From Niebla homalea (taxonomy: Eukaryota; Ascomycota; Lecanoromycetes; Lecanorales; Ramalinaceae), in assembly GCA_019925105.1 (NCBI GenBank), contig JAHGAU010000007.1:434001-498000 (forward strand): 64,000 bases of DNA, read 5' to 3'. The notes beneath the pieces were generated by a model that was not told the DNA's origin, ran no database searches, and saw only the letters and a list, made by a program, of their open reading frames with translations. Each line of letters begins with the position of its first letter. Positions within the stretch are counted from its first letter, which is position 1. The position numbers and the translations under genes were made by a program. This document shows positions 1 through 10,829 of the stretch, piece by piece.

Positions 1-462
1 CAGTGGCGACCACACTGTACCAGGGAGGAGGGCTACTACCCTTGTTTGCTTGAAGGAGCTGCGTGGCGGTTTGGTGGACTCTGAGGGGTCTGAAGTCGTA
101 TCTGCCCATGAAGCTCTTGACTATTCCAATGGGGGGGACTTCAAGAAATGCCACCTGATTGAAATGTTGAGATTCACTTACAGGTGGATAGACATGATAG
201 ACAATACACCCTGCGTTGACTTTTATTGCTTTTTGGGTGCTTTCGCGGCAGCTTTCCGCACTTCACTTCTGCAACTCTACTGGGTTAAGGATCACTACCA
301 TGCTACCATCCTTCGATCTGCGCCATTGACCAGCAAGCAATCATCCTCTTGACAGAAAGGAAGAACTAAAAGCTCTAGTAAAGCTGACTCCGGGGTAGAA
401 TGGCACCATTGGGACACGCCATGAATTGCAAACCAGTACCTTGACAGCATGACTCCTCAGCA
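1..462. other. Left-edge sequence, no gene assigned
   Basis: One plus-strand frame is open from base 2 to the stop at 350-352 (about 116 codons, no ATG near its start). It could be the last exon of a gene that begins outside the window, but the peptide matches no family I recognise. The rest serves as the 5' flank of the PPR gene. Confidence 0.3.
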
Positions 463-2340
463 ATGTCCCGGCAAAAAACGCCATCAAGGCCATATGGCAG
501 CCCAGCTGGATCACTTCGAGGGACTGGGCTGCTGAAGTTGATCTTCAATGTCGGCCAACCACTTCTCACTGGGGTAGCCATTGCCTGCATGGAGCTATCT
601 GCAACGCGAGAGCCCCCACACGCTCCTCCACAATCTTCTTCAACCACTTCTGCAGCACCAATGGATACCCCTATCATCAACATAGAAAAGTACTTTGTCG
701 ATTCTCTCGTTGAAATCGGGAGTTGTCGCCAGCATTCACGTCCACTTTTGAGCTCCACGTTCTCTAATCACACTACAAGACACGCGAAAAAGCGGAGGCT
801 GATCTGCAGTACTGGCAATCAAGCAAGAGACCTTCATCAGGCCACACACAGTCGACGCCCGCAGCTCAAGCGTTCTCCCTTATCTCGAGATGAATGTCTG
901 AACATGCTGGATTACTACTCGGAAGCTTATGGCACACTCGCCCTTTGCAAAGGAGACGGTCCACCAACAACACCAGCATCATCTGAGAAGTCAACGAGAC
1001 AACCCCATGCGTCACTCGACTTGCCAGACTCGTCCCCCGCTCGACTACCCGACACAGGCCAAGAGTTGGGTGACATCTACCCGAGTTCAGATATTGAAAG
1101 GCTTGAATCAGCTCTTGACGAGCCAAAATGCACCCATGCCGAGGCATGGGAAGCATACTCGAAGGTTGGCTCACGAGGAATGCCTCATCTTTCAGACCAT
1201 TTCCGCCACAGACTGATGCAATGCCTATCGATCATCGAAAGGAAGAATAAGGAATCGATGTTCCGATACCTCTCGGTCGTAGATGATATACAAGCGCTTG
1301 ACCTGCCATTGACTGAAGCGGAGTGGAACAGTGCCATTGCTTACACAGCCTATGCGTTTGAGCGCATCAATGCCGAAGGGGTGGAGTCTGCCCTTCTGAA
1401 GTGGAAGGAGATGGAGCAGCATGCCAAAGTCAAATCCGGACATGTGACCTTCAACATACTTTTCGACACGGCCACGAAAGCAGGCAAATTTGTCCTTGCG
1501 GAGATGATCCTGAAGGAAATGGAAGCCAGAGGCCTGAAAATGAATCGGCACGCTCGAGTGGGACTTATTTACTATCACGGCTTGAAAGGAGACGGTGATG
1601 GCGTGCGGCGAGCTTATCGCGCCTTCGTGGAAGCTGGAGAGATCATCGACACCGTAGTCATGAACTGTGTCATTGTTTCGCTTATCCGTGCTGACGAACT
1701 ATCTGCTGCAGAGCACGTCTATGAGCGGATGAAGCTTGTGCTCAGTCAACACACTGGACGGCAGGTACCCAATCTTCACTGGACCGAGCCACGGGACCTA
1801 GGACGCATACTTGATCGGGCGGCTCGAAAACATCGAGACGAGCCTGAGAAGCTGCGGAGGTTGCAGGAGCAGCAATTCCTAGCCCCGAGTCAGCATACCT
1901 TTGCCATTCTTGTGGAGCACCATGCGAATCGTACGGGAGAATTGCGCCGGATTGGATCACTCTTGTCAGAAATGCAAGACTTGGGCGTACCGATGGATGG
2001 TCGAATCTTTGTGAAGATATTTAAGGGATTCGCCTTCCATGGCGGCGAACGCTATACGGCGTGGACCAAGGCACGACTCGAGAATGTCTGGGAATCGATG
2101 CTCAGCAGTCTTGATCAAAGGCTAGATTCAGTCAAATTGAACCGGTGGTTGGCCGTATGGGCTGTGCGAGCCTTCGAAAAGTGCTCCAGCCACGAGGAAA
2201 CGCTTCAAATCTGGGAAGAATTGCAAAAGCGGTGGAAACGTGACTTTGCAGAACTGGCGACGACCCAGGAAATGCTAAGTGACCTGCTGAAAAGGGCCAT
2301 GAGACATGCGGCCACAGCGCCTGCAAAGATATATATATGA
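463..2340 (+). CDS. Pentatricopeptide-repeat (PPR) protein, probably mitochondrial
   Basis: Intronless frame of 625 residues. The first third is low-complexity and rich in Ser, Pro and Arg. From about residue 230 onward it becomes helical, with paired-helix repeats of PPR type; the clearest starts with HVTFNILFDTATKAGKF near residue 327 and is followed by a second one containing VVMNCVIVSLIRADELSAAE. Fungal PPR proteins normally act in mitochondria on processing, stability or translation of organellar transcripts; the target cannot be told here. The ATG at 463 opens the frame; an internal Met at 586 is an alternative start. A clean N-terminal presequence is not obvious, so the mitochondrial location is inferred from the family. 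It ends only 19 bp from the convergent CCE1 stop codon. Confidence 0.8.
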   Translation: MSRQKTPSRPYGSPAGSLRGTGLLKLIFNVGQPLLTGVAIACMELSATREPPHAPPQSSSTTSAAPMDTPIINIEKYFVDSLVEIGSCRQHSRPLLSSTFSNHTTRHAKKRRLICSTGNQARDLHQATHSRRPQLKRSPLSRDECLNMLDYYSEAYGTLALCKGDGPPTTPASSEKSTRQPHASLDLPDSSPARLPDTGQELGDIYPSSDIERLESALDEPKCTHAEAWEAYSKVGSRGMPHLSDHFRHRLMQCLSIIERKNKESMFRYLSVVDDIQALDLPLTEAEWNSAIAYTAYAFERINAEGVESALLKWKEMEQHAKVKSGHVTFNILFDTATKAGKFVLAEMILKEMEARGLKMNRHARVGLIYYHGLKGDGDGVRRAYRAFVEAGEIIDTVVMNCVIVSLIRADELSAAEHVYERMKLVLSQHTGRQVPNLHWTEPRDLGRILDRAARKHRDEPEKLRRLQEQQFLAPSQHTFAILVEHHANRTGELRRIGSLLSEMQDLGVPMDGRIFVKIFKGFAFHGGERYTAWTKARLENVWESMLSSLDQRLDSVKLNRWLAVWAVRAFEKCSSHEETLQIWEELQKRWKRDFAELATTQEMLSDLLKRAMRHAATAPAKIYI

Positions 2341-2359
2341 AATGAATCGACGTGAAACT

Positions 2360-3343
2360 TCACCCAGTGCCAGAAGACGATCTAGATCCCTTTTGAAGTT
2401 CTGGTAGAGCGTCTAAGCCCTTCTCGAAGATGAACTGGCGGTTGCCTTCCCACTCCAGCCAGGCCATACCCTGTAGTACGCTATCGGCAAGATCGTCGAG
2501 TTTACCGAATGTGCTTTGCTTCTCTACTCCGTTCAATACATTTCCATATTTGACTGCGGATTCTTGTGCTTCCTCTTGGACCGAGAACATGCTACCCTCA
2601 CGCAGCCATTGGCCAACAAGCTGCATCTTGAGCATTTTCGTCTGCTTGCTATTCGTCATCTTGACCATTTTCTCGCCGGTTCCGCTGGCTTTCTTCTGCT
2701 TCCTTAGAGAAGTCGCGGGGTCTACCTTCTCGCCCCCTACCCAAAATTGCGCCACCCGCGCGGGACTGACGCCATACACATCACCCCCCCATCTTCCCTG
2801 TCGCTTCAATGTCTCGAGAACGGCGTACAGCATGGCCTCGAACACGTTCACCCGCAGAGTCCACTCTTGCACGGCAGCAGCACCCATGGAGCGAAACCTC
2901 TGCCTTTCTATCAGTACGTGCGAAGGCATGCCTCCTTCAAACAACCTGTTCAAGACATCGTAGGCAAGCGCAGCATAGACGTGCGGCTCGAATGACTCCT
3001 TGACGACGGCACCGTCCACGGTTTTCGGGCTCTCGCCAACGTCCTCGCGCTTCCACTGCACCAGCTGAGGTGCTGTGTGTTCGGAGTCAGCCACAAGGAA
3101 GCGAGAGTAGCAGAAGTTGCGGATCCCCATGTCAATGCTCAAGATATTCGCTCTCACCCGGCCCCCAGCGCGCCGTGGCGAAGTTGAGCGCAAAGTTTCG
3201 TGGCTGGGGAGCGCAGCCCGCGGTATCTGGGTCTCGAGCGACGAGATCAAAGTTGCCTTGGTGCCGCTGGAATTGATGCCGATGGATGTGGCGAGAGTCC
3301 GAAGCTCCACCCCTTTGAGTCCCGCGAGCCATCGCAGTGACAT
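2360..3343 (-). CDS. CCE1: Mitochondrial Holliday junction resolvase, CCE1/Ydc2 type
   Basis: A 327-residue intronless frame starting at ATG 3343 (the frame extends to a GTG at 3406 without another ATG). Residues 1-40 look like the SAP-type DNA-binding helix pair found at the N-terminus of Cce1/Ydc2 (RWLAGLKGVELRTLATSIGI). The RNase H-like catalytic core follows: an Asp in LSIDMGIRNF (about residue 71), a Glu in HVLIERQRFRSMG, and an acidic pair in the C-terminal helix GKLDDLADSVLQGMAWLEWE. These are the metal-binding positions of the family, so the enzyme should be active. The enzyme resolves four-way junctions in mitochondrial DNA and so allows nucleoid segregation. A Lys-rich, poorly conserved insert lies between the second and third acidic positions. 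Convergent with the PPR gene. Confidence 0.92.
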   Translation of the reverse strand: MSLRWLAGLKGVELRTLATSIGINSSGTKATLISSLETQIPRAALPSHETLRSTSPRRAGGRVRANILSIDMGIRNFCYSRFLVADSEHTAPQLVQWKREDVGESPKTVDGAVVKESFEPHVYAALAYDVLNRLFEGGMPSHVLIERQRFRSMGAAAVQEWTLRVNVFEAMLYAVLETLKRQGRWGGDVYGVSPARVAQFWVGGEKVDPATSLRKQKKASGTGEKMVKMTNSKQTKMLKMQLVGQWLREGSMFSVQEEAQESAVKYGNVLNGVEKQSTFGKLDDLADSVLQGMAWLEWEGNRQFIFEKGLDALPELQKGSRSSSGTG

Positions 3344-4765
3344 GAATTGTTGTCTGGAAGAGGACTGGAGATAAATCGGGAGCACGCAATCTGAAATTAC
3401 GGTCACGTAAACATGCGTCTGTCTTTTCTTGGCAGCGTATTCTTTACTTCCCTCGGCCTGTCCTCTGAAAATCCAAGGTTTACGTATTTCTTCACTGCGA
3501 GCTCAGATGAAAAAGTTTTAAAACACCACTTCTTGTTTACAATGTTATTAGCCAGCCTAGGTGTTACACGCATGGTGTTGCCAGCATGGAAGGTCTTATG
3601 CAAGCCCACTCTCTGACACCTGTATATTGAAGCACCTGGCGGAACATCATATAATAGTACACCTGGGGGTTTCCTGCCCTCGTGCAGATAGATTTGATGC
3701 AGACATAATATGGACACAAGGCACCCACACTCGTTTTCCTATGCATGTGACAACTATTTTCTGTTCTCACATCATTTGCAGAATCAAAGCTTCGTCCTTT
3801 TTTTTTCTTTTTTTTTGGGAGCGGAGGGACAGGGCGAGTCAGAGTCGAAACAGACACATTGATCGGACCAGATATCTGTCTCGTCTTGTTATTAGTCATG
3901 TGAGCAATGTGTAAACATAAGGAACTATATGTCTTCTCAACAGAGAATATAACATTACATCTGCTCCATATGCCATAGAGTCTCGAAGCAACATGCCGTA
4001 TCAATGAACAGTGAAGCGTGCAGAAAGCTTGCATCAGCCTCAAGTGCATGGAGGTGGCCAACAGCTTTTGAATGCTCGCCTTCGCTCTAGTTCTACTATA
4101 CAGCCGTCCGCGCTCAAAAGCACCGGTGACATTCTCCGGCGTTTTGAAACGATAGATTCAGGCTCATCAGCGCCCCATGGTAGGCGTATGCTCGGAAGTG
4201 CTTGTAGCAGTCTGGCGATTATATATGATATCTCCGACAAAGCAAAACTCTGACGGAGGCATGCCTGGGCCAATTATGTTCCTCCGCCTAGGACTGACGT
4301 GCTGTGAGAAGACAACAAGCTCGCCACGCCTGACGAGAACAGGGGCGGATCCGTCAAGTCCACTACACCTTGCCAAGATCGTGGTTTTCTTTTCCTGTTG
4401 TTCAATGGGACTGGGGTAAACATCCCAATGCCTTCAAAATGATTGGACAGATGCTATGATGATGGTATTCATGCTACAGAGTCGTCTTTGATTGTGCGCA
4501 CAATTTGTCTAATGGCACTGTACCATCCCTAAGCGCGCCACCGTCGCTTAAGCTCTTACGTGACCAATAAGATAAGCCTCAGCTTACACAACCCAGGGTT
4601 GTGAAAGCCGAAGATAGTCTTCTCCTGACATATAACCGAAGAGACAGCTTGATATGTATATAAGTGCCATTGCTTGAAAATCGTTGCCTTTTCCCCTTCA
4701 ATTACATAAGTTGCCCTTTTGTGTGCGCTTCCTTGTCTACCAGTACCATATTATCAAATCCCCAA
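3344..4765. other. Intergenic region between CCE1 and the cupin gene
   Basis: About 1.4 kb separating two divergent genes. It holds a T-rich tract at about 3798-3819 and several short frames on both strands that show no recognisable domain or consistent splicing. It presumably carries both promoters. I see no tRNA or rRNA gene here. Confidence 0.5.
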
Positions 4766-5383
4766 ATGCTTTCTTTCCTAGCAAGCGCGCCGAAAAGGCA
4801 TTCCCAAGCACATGCTCAGACTCTCGTAGTCGAAGACGGCGCCACGAGAATCCAATTCCTCGACCAAAATACGGGTTCCCCATACAGCATGAGGATCAAC
4901 CAGAAACCCAGCGACTCGCTGGCCAACCCACCCTACCACTTCCACCACTACCAAACCGAAACTTTCCACGTCGAAGAGGGCACCTTCCGCGCCACCATCG
5001 AAGGAAAGACCACGGACGTGAGTCCTGGAAACGACATTACCATCACACCAGGCGTGTATCACAAATACGTCAATGGTTCCGACACAGAGCCATTGATTGT
5101 TAGCATGAGGCTGGATCCTGAGGAAAGGGAGAGGGACGAAGCTTTCTTCCGTAACCTGTACTGTTATCTGGACGATTGTAGGAAACAGGGGATGGCGCCG
5201 AATGTAGCGCAGCTGTGCTTGTTCTTGCATTTCTTCGACTGTCCGTTGGCGTTGCCGGGGCCCAAAATAGTAAGGAGACCTTTGAGCATGATGTTCACCA
5301 TGTTGGTGGGGGTGGTGGTGGGGAAGTGGCTGTTGGGGTTTAGGGAGAGTTATGAGGAGTATTTCAAGCCAAAGGCAAGGTAA
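4766..5383 (+). CDS. Single-domain cupin protein with C-terminal membrane segment
   Basis: 205 residues from the ATG at 4766; the frame runs further upstream but only from a GTG. A small beta-barrel cupin domain occupies roughly residues 20-120. The first motif is visible as PYHFHHYQTETFHVEEGTF, with His residues and a Glu where cupins bind a metal, and the second is near ITITPGVYHKYVNGSD, which keeps a His. The last third is not cupin: it contains FTMLVGVVVGKWLLGF, a likely single transmembrane or membrane-associated helix, followed by a short basic tail. Cupins include dioxygenases, isomerases and sugar-binding proteins, so the reaction is unknown. A membrane-anchored mini-cupin of this layout is found in filamentous fungi as an uncharacterised family (from memory). 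No intron. Confidence 0.75.
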   Translation: MLSFLASAPKRHSQAHAQTLVVEDGATRIQFLDQNTGSPYSMRINQKPSDSLANPPYHFHHYQTETFHVEEGTFRATIEGKTTDVSPGNDITITPGVYHKYVNGSDTEPLIVSMRLDPEERERDEAFFRNLYCYLDDCRKQGMAPNVAQLCLFLHFFDCPLALPGPKIVRRPLSMMFTMLVGVVVGKWLLGFRESYEEYFKPKAR

Positions 5384-5850
5384 GACCGCCGTGTTTGGGA
5401 GAGGCTAGGTTTAAAAGGGGCCACATGAGATGAACCTGACCTAAGTACATAGCTCTCTAATTTGGGTGCCTGGATCAAGCCCGCGCGTAACATCCAGTTT
5501 CTCGTACTAGACGGATGGAAGTATGCTTGTAGGAGTCTCGACGCAAGTCATACAAACATTGTCTGCTAATTAGGACCTTGGATAGCGAATGATGACCAGA
5601 CCCTAGGCTACGTCACCAAATCTTTAGATGGCGTCATGGATGCTCAAGACCTCCAGCACTCCTTGCATAGATCCCTTCTCCATTCATCTTGATATTCATT
5701 ACCACGTACTTGTAAGCTTTCTGGCCTCTCAAGAGGCAAAGTTACTGCAAACTGTCTTCATCAACCTTCTCATCTGTCTCCCTCCGCCCCTCCACCTCCC
5801 TCTCAATAAGCGTCGCGCTCAACCGCCACTTCTCATCCACCTCCCCAAGC
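5384..5850. other. Intergenic region and GLR1 leader
   Basis: Carries the GLR1 5' leader, which is pyrimidine-rich close to the start codon (about 5758-5850). The GLR1 reading frame stays open without an ATG from 5716 to the start at 5851; see the separate finding on a possible CTG-initiated mitochondrial form. A GT-rich donor-like site (GTAAGC) lies at 5712. Confidence 0.5.
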
Positions 5851-7257
5851 ATGGCTCCCATCCGCAAGGAATGCGACTACCTCGTCATCGGCGGTGGCTC
5901 TGGCGGCCTCGCCTCCGCCCGCCGCGCATCCGGGCAATGGGGCGCCAAAACTATCGCGGTCGAATCCAAGCGACTGGGCGGCACCTGCGTCAACGTCGGC
6001 TGCGTGCCCAAGAAAGTGACATGGAACGCGGCCGCCCTGGCCGAGAAGCTGCATCAATCTAAAGCCTACGGCTTCTCCACCAAGGAGACCGCGCCCTTTG
6101 ATTGGAAGACGTTTGTGGGGAAACGGGCGGCGTATGTGAAGCGGCTGAATGGGATCTACGACAAGAACCTCGAGAAGGATCACGTGGAGTGGCTGCACGG
6201 TCGCGCCCACCTTCTATCCAAGAACGAGGTTGAAGTGGCGATGGATGATGGCAGCACTCAAACCATACATGCGAAGAAGATCCTCCTCGCCACGGGGGGC
6301 TACCCGAACGTCCCCCCTTACCCGGGCGCCGAGCTGGGGATCACCTCGGACGGCTTCTTCGAGCTCGAGCAGCAGCCCAAGAAGGTCGCTGTGGTGGGGG
6401 CTGGATACATCGCCGTGGAGATGGCGGGGATGTTCCACCACTTGGGGACGGAAACACATATGTTCATCCGGCATGAGAACTTTCTGAGACCCTTCGACCC
6501 GATGTTGCAGGAGAAGATCATGGCGGAGTATGAGAAACAGGGGATCATCGTGCACAGATCGTCATCGCAATCGAAGATCGAGAAACATCCTGAAAAAGCA
6601 GGGTGGTTGAATGTGCATTACAAGGATTCGAAGGGAGAGGGCGTGCTGGAGGCGGATTGCTTGCTTTGGGCGATTGGGCGGAGTCCCGAGGTGGGCGACC
6701 TGGGATTGGATAAGGCGGGCGTAAAGCAAGATCGAAGGGGCCAAATTATCGCGGATGAATACCAGAATACCAACGTGGAGAATATCTATTCCCTGGGCGA
6801 TGTGTGTGGGAAGGTGGAGTTGACGCCCGTGGCGATCGCGGCGGGGCGGAAGCTGTCGAATCGACTGTTTGGGGGACCGGAGTACAAGAACGCGAAGCTA
6901 GATTATAGCAACATACCGTCGGCGGTATTCGCACACCCTGAAGCGGGGACTATTGGCATGACGGAGCCCGAGGCGAGGGAGAAGTATGGCGACAAGAATA
7001 TCAAGGTGTACAGCACGCAATTCACAGACATGTACTACGCAATGATGGATCAGGAGGACAAGACGCCGTCGAACTACAAGCTGATATGTACCGGACCAGA
7101 GGAGAAGATTGTGGGGTTGCATATGTTGGGGAATGGCTGTGCAGAGATGTTGCAAGGGTTTGGCGTTGCTGTGAAGATGGGGGCGACCAAAGACGATTTC
7201 GACAGTTGCGTCGCTATCCACCCCACAGCCGCCGAGGAGCTTGTCACGTTAAAGTAA
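5851..7257 (+). CDS. GLR1: Glutathione reductase
   Basis: 468-residue intronless FAD/NADPH flavoprotein that reduces glutathione disulfide in cytosol and mitochondria. The N-terminal FAD Rossmann motif is [17 protein letters not shown]; the redox-active disulfide is GGTCVNVGC (Cys46 and Cys51); the NADPH-binding fold shows [15 protein letters not shown]; the second FAD contact is IYSLGDVCG; and the C-terminal catalytic His-Glu pair is in AIHPTAAEE. Length and order fit fungal Glr1. The codon use is GC-rich compared with neighbours, typical of a highly expressed gene. The start at 5851 gives the cytosolic form; an in-frame extension without ATG precedes it and looks like a mitochondrial presequence. 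Confidence 0.97.
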   Translation: MAPIRKECDYLVIGGGSGGLASARRASGQWGAKTIAVESKRLGGTCVNVGCVPKKVTWNAAALAEKLHQSKAYGFSTKETAPFDWKTFVGKRAAYVKRLNGIYDKNLEKDHVEWLHGRAHLLSKNEVEVAMDDGSTQTIHAKKILLATGGYPNVPPYPGAELGITSDGFFELEQQPKKVAVVGAGYIAVEMAGMFHHLGTETHMFIRHENFLRPFDPMLQEKIMAEYEKQGIIVHRSSSQSKIEKHPEKAGWLNVHYKDSKGEGVLEADCLLWAIGRSPEVGDLGLDKAGVKQDRRGQIIADEYQNTNVENIYSLGDVCGKVELTPVAIAAGRKLSNRLFGGPEYKNAKLDYSNIPSAVFAHPEAGTIGMTEPEAREKYGDKNIKVYSTQFTDMYYAMMDQEDKTPSNYKLICTGPEEKIVGLHMLGNGCAEMLQGFGVAVKMGATKDDFDSCVAIHPTAAEELVTLK

Positions 7258-7510
7258 TGAAATGAGCGTGAAACAGTAAATAGGTCTTTCAGTTCTTGGT
7301 ATATGCTTAGCCATCATTAGCCATCAAAACCCGTTATTACACACCTCCATTAGCGACATGCAAACAAAGCTTCATGGATATCTAATGCCTGCTGTTCATC
7401 GTCTGGTCCGGATCCCACCCACTCCAATTCGCCTGTAACGCTGGTATAGCGACGAGCATTTGATGGCTCATCCATGTTTGTGCCAGCTCTATCGTGCGAG
7501 ATATGAAAGA

Positions 7511-8290
7511 TCAAGCTGCTGCTTTCTTCGCCCTTTTCTTCGCCTTCTTCGCGGGCTTTTCGGATGAGGCATCTTCTAGGGCTCGTTTGGTGCTCTTTGC
7601 GACTGTCGCGATGACATCGTCCGCCTCATGCTTGGCGGTTTCTTTCCTTTTCTTCTTCTTCTTCGTTGCCTTCACCTCCTCGGTTATGATCGTTGTACCG
7701 TCAGCCTCTCCATTTCCGGTGGTCACAAGGCTCCTCTCTTCCTCCACCAGCGTCTCAACCGCATCATCAACACCCGGTATTGCCTTTTGCACGTCATCCA
7801 CCGACTTCAGCGCCGGGGCCGCGAATTCGTACCCGATCTTCTTGGTCTTCTCCAGCTTCTCGGCCCGCTTCTTTTCCTCCTTCCGCTGTCGTTTTTCCCA
7901 CTGCGTTTTGCTCACGGGCATCGCCAATTTGCGCCCTTCGATCCGATTCCTCGGCACCACCTTGAACCGCTTGTTCGCGTCCTTCCACAGGTCCTCGTGC
8001 ACGTTCTCTTTCGCCAGGAGCTTGCACTTGAGGATGTGGCCGAACAGCAGGTAATTGTCCATGGTGGCCGCGGCGATCTTGGCGACCTCGTCGCTCTCAA
8101 ACTCGACGAAGGCGTAGTGCTTCGATGCGCCGGTCTTGCGCTGGCGAGAGAGTCGGAGGCGGGTGACGGTGCCGAACTGGGAGAAATATTCGCGCATTTG
8201 ATGCTCGTAGAAACCGTGGGGGATGCGTCCGACGTAGATGACACCACGCTCGGCAGTGCCATCTGCTTTTACTGCCTCAAGCTGCTTCAT
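7511..8290 (-). CDS. NOP15: Nop15/NIFK-type RRM protein for 60S ribosome biogenesis
   Basis: 259 residues from the ATG at 8290, which places the RRM close to the N-terminus as in Nop15; the frame extends upstream to 8419 but the extra sequence is unlike the family. One RNA recognition motif at about residues 17-95, with RNP2 as VIYVGRIP and RNP1 as [10 protein letters not shown]. After the RRM comes a basic linker ([20 protein letters not shown]) typical of Nop15/NIFK, then a Lys/Glu-rich coiled stretch ending in repeated [13 protein letters not shown] nuclear/nucleolar signals. Yeast Nop15 binds the ITS2 region of pre-rRNA in early pre-60S particles. No intron. Confidence 0.9.
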   Translation of the reverse strand: MKQLEAVKADGTAERGVIYVGRIPHGFYEHQMREYFSQFGTVTRLRLSRQRKTGASKHYAFVEFESDEVAKIAAATMDNYLLFGHILKCKLLAKENVHEDLWKDANKRFKVVPRNRIEGRKLAMPVSKTQWEKRQRKEEKKRAEKLEKTKKIGYEFAAPALKSVDDVQKAIPGVDDAVETLVEEERSLVTTGNGEADGTTIITEEVKATKKKKKRKETAKHEADDVIATVAKSTKRALEDASSEKPAKKAKKRAKKAAA

Positions 8291-9307
8291 TGTGGCTTGG
8301 GAAGAAGGAAGAGCAGCGATAGGAGATTGATGGGTTGGTGATGAAGCCTTGGAACATTGGAAAGTGCGCCGAAAACGCGCCCGCTTTTTCGCCAAGAGAT
8401 TTGACAGGCATCCAACCAATCACAACGTCACTCCCAAAATTGGACATCAGTCTTGCTTTTTACCTCCCATGTCATGGTTTATGATGCCAGTGACTTCGGT
8501 ATTGTTCACGGAAACATATTAGGTTCATGTTGTAAAATTCCATCCAGCCTGACAAACACAAGGCCACCATGGTGATCAGAGGCCGTAAAGTATTTGAAAC
8601 GAGGCTTCCTGATAAGTACTCCACTCTCGCAAACCTATACTCTAGCTAGCGCTGGGTTTTACACGATCATTGAAGCCAGAAATGCCAGCTCAATTATTGC
8701 CCTTGCACCTATCAGTGAATCCCCCGGAAGACTTAGCAAAACCTTATTGTTCTTGAAGCACCTATTCCTCACCCAAATCGGCGTATTAAATGACGCTCCC
8801 CACTCCATTCCATCTTTATCCGGCTTGTCATAAGAAGTGCGTAAGTCCGCCCCCAATGCAGCCCTTGACATTATCCTTGAGCGTATCCTCACCCGACCAC
8901 CCTCGGCCGTGGAATAAGGACCTCCGCTCGCGCTTCAATCATGGTCTCCAGAGCTTATTCCTGGATAAATGACAACAATACCTCTAAAACTAGCGTTTCA
9001 TATAACTTACCCCAGACGCCGATTCTTTCATATTGGTATCAAAAGTCAAATATTATTCAAGCAAGGAATTGTAATTCTTATTTCACTACTCTGTTTACCT
9101 TCCAATGTCGCGTCTGAGAACCTTCAAGACTAGTCGATTGAGGTTTCCCAGGTCGCAGCCCTTCTCGTTCAGACATTCCGGTGCCTTCGAGTTGCTTGCT
9201 CACAGACCCCGCTCATGTCCATATTGTATGCCTTCAACCTGCCCTGACAAACACAGGGTCAAGGGGCTTCCGTGGTGAGTATCAATAGACCTTTCTATCC
9301 GACTTCT
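8291..9307. other. Intergenic region upstream of NOP15
   Basis: About 1 kb between the NOP15 start and the SFM1 stop, both on the minus strand. Only short frames without family features occur. I see no RNA gene or repeat. Confidence 0.5.
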
Positions 9308-10073
9308 TTACAAAACATCTTCCAGACCTTTGTCAGAGTCCTTCTTAATTAATTCGATCATACCCTGTAGATTTCAGCTTGGGTTATAGCAAAGGAAGCA
9401 TCCCATTGTACCTGAGGCATGACAGGTCTTCCGTCGGCATCTTTGACGTAACGAAAGGGCATTTCGGTGCTCTCATGTTCATCTAATCTCAGTTCTGGAA
9501 AGTCAACGTATGGAATATCGTCGAGGCTGGCTGCGCTCAATCAGAAGTTGGCAGTACAAAGGGTCACAGCAATTTACTCTTGTCTTGCACCACCATACGA
9601 GTTACTCGAACAGCAGTGTCTGTTGTCATCTGCACGGGCCCCAACCGGCGTCCTTGAAAACCCTTGTTGCGGAGCTCAGAGGTCCTATCTACTGATTCAT
9701 TAGAGCATTGAGGCAGACTGGGGAGAGTGGTCGGAGTGGGTCTACCGCGTGGAGGGTCATCGCCCAAAATACCGCCAAACAGGAATACGTCGAAGAGACC
9801 CTCATCTTCCGGGGCCAATTCCTTTTTCGCGGCCGGGTCCAGTAGACAGACTCGGTCTTTGCTTTCTGCATAGATGTTTTCTACACTCTGTCTCTCAACC
9901 CTGAAGCCTTTGGCTGAGCTAAGCTCAGATGGGAGATTAAGTTGCTCGGGCACAGAGGAAAGGCAGAAGTTGGCTTGTGCAGCATGACATTCGCCGGCAA
10001 TTGTTTGATACTCCAATGAGGACCATGGCCCTAGTTCAGGGTCAAGATGCTCTACGATAAAGGTTTTTGTCAT
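9308..10073 (-). CDS. SFM1: SPOUT-family protein arginine methyltransferase Sfm1
   Basis: Four exons: 10073-9746, 9688-9578, 9530-9412, 9364-9308, giving 204 residues. Introns are 57, 47 and 47 bp with GT..AG ends. The assembled protein follows yeast Sfm1 throughout: VEHLDPELGPWSSLEY at the N-terminus, RVCLLDPAA, the SAM-binding knot region FGGILGDDPPRDRTSELR (created by the first splice), GRRLGPVQMTTDTA, then TEMPFRYVKDADGRPVMPQ and a C-terminal GMIELIKKDSDKG created by the last splice. Sfm1 methylates an arginine of ribosomal protein uS3 (Rps3). The first intron is a multiple of three without a stop codon, so a naive ORF reads through it; only the spliced version restores the conserved DPPRDRT segment. 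The start codon is the only upstream ATG. Confidence 0.93.
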
Positions 10074-10829
10074 ATTTCAGCAAGCCAAATCACGACCACG
10101 AAATCAAGAGTTGAACGTAATGAGAAGTACACCAATGATCAACACACTGCAGGACCTAGCTGCAGCTTTGCATTTCTTCTGCATGCAATATAGGAACATG
10201 GTGCGCATGTGACTGTAAAGCCATCCAATGGGGTGTGCACATTCCCGGAGCATCTTTTGCCGAGAGGACCCTGGGAAAGCTTTGTCTCCACCCACTTCGT
10301 CACTTTGTGATACGATAATTAAACACTTTATTTTCACATCTATCCTTTCTCTCAATTGCACGACCTTTCGGATATAAAGTAGCTCAGAACCTCATCCTAG
10401 ACTGACTTTCTGCGCTTCTTCCCCACTCAGCTTCACAACTCTCCTGCGGACTCTGCTGCATTGTAAATTTCCCTTGGCACAAATAAGTCCCCCCCAAATT
10501 TGATCCCACCGGCGACGAATCGACATCCTCTACCTCTCTACCTTCCAAGTAGTCACTGCAGTAGCCACAGAGACAAGGATTTCACCCCACCTTCGAAGGC
10601 AAAAGCTCACAATCGTTGTGAAACCGATCGTTGACGCGCGTACACCCCATCCGCAACTCGCCATTGGAGGCCGGTATTTTGCCTGTGAATCAAGGGGCAA
10701 AAAGTACATAGCAAGGAGCCATCCCTAAAGTCACTCAGACCACCTGGAAAGATCCCCACGACTGTTCATACGATATCAAAATATTCGGTCGTCATCACTT
10801 GTGCTGTGTCGCAGAAAGCTGTCTGCAGC
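10074..10829. other. Divergent promoter region of SFM1 and IGO1
   Basis: 750 bp between two divergent start codons. The part next to IGO1 (about 10,380-10,829) is pyrimidine-rich and lacks long frames, as expected for a long 5' untranslated leader. No specific regulatory element identified. Confidence 0.5.

Noticed and set aside
2..352. Open plus-strand frame at the left edge as a partial gene
   Set aside because: No ATG, no recognised family and no splice context visible; kept only as a remark in the edge feature.
3564..4061. 165-codon minus-strand frame between CCE1 and the cupin gene
   Set aside because: Contains a Lys run created by the T tract on the other strand, and no family features; probably chance.
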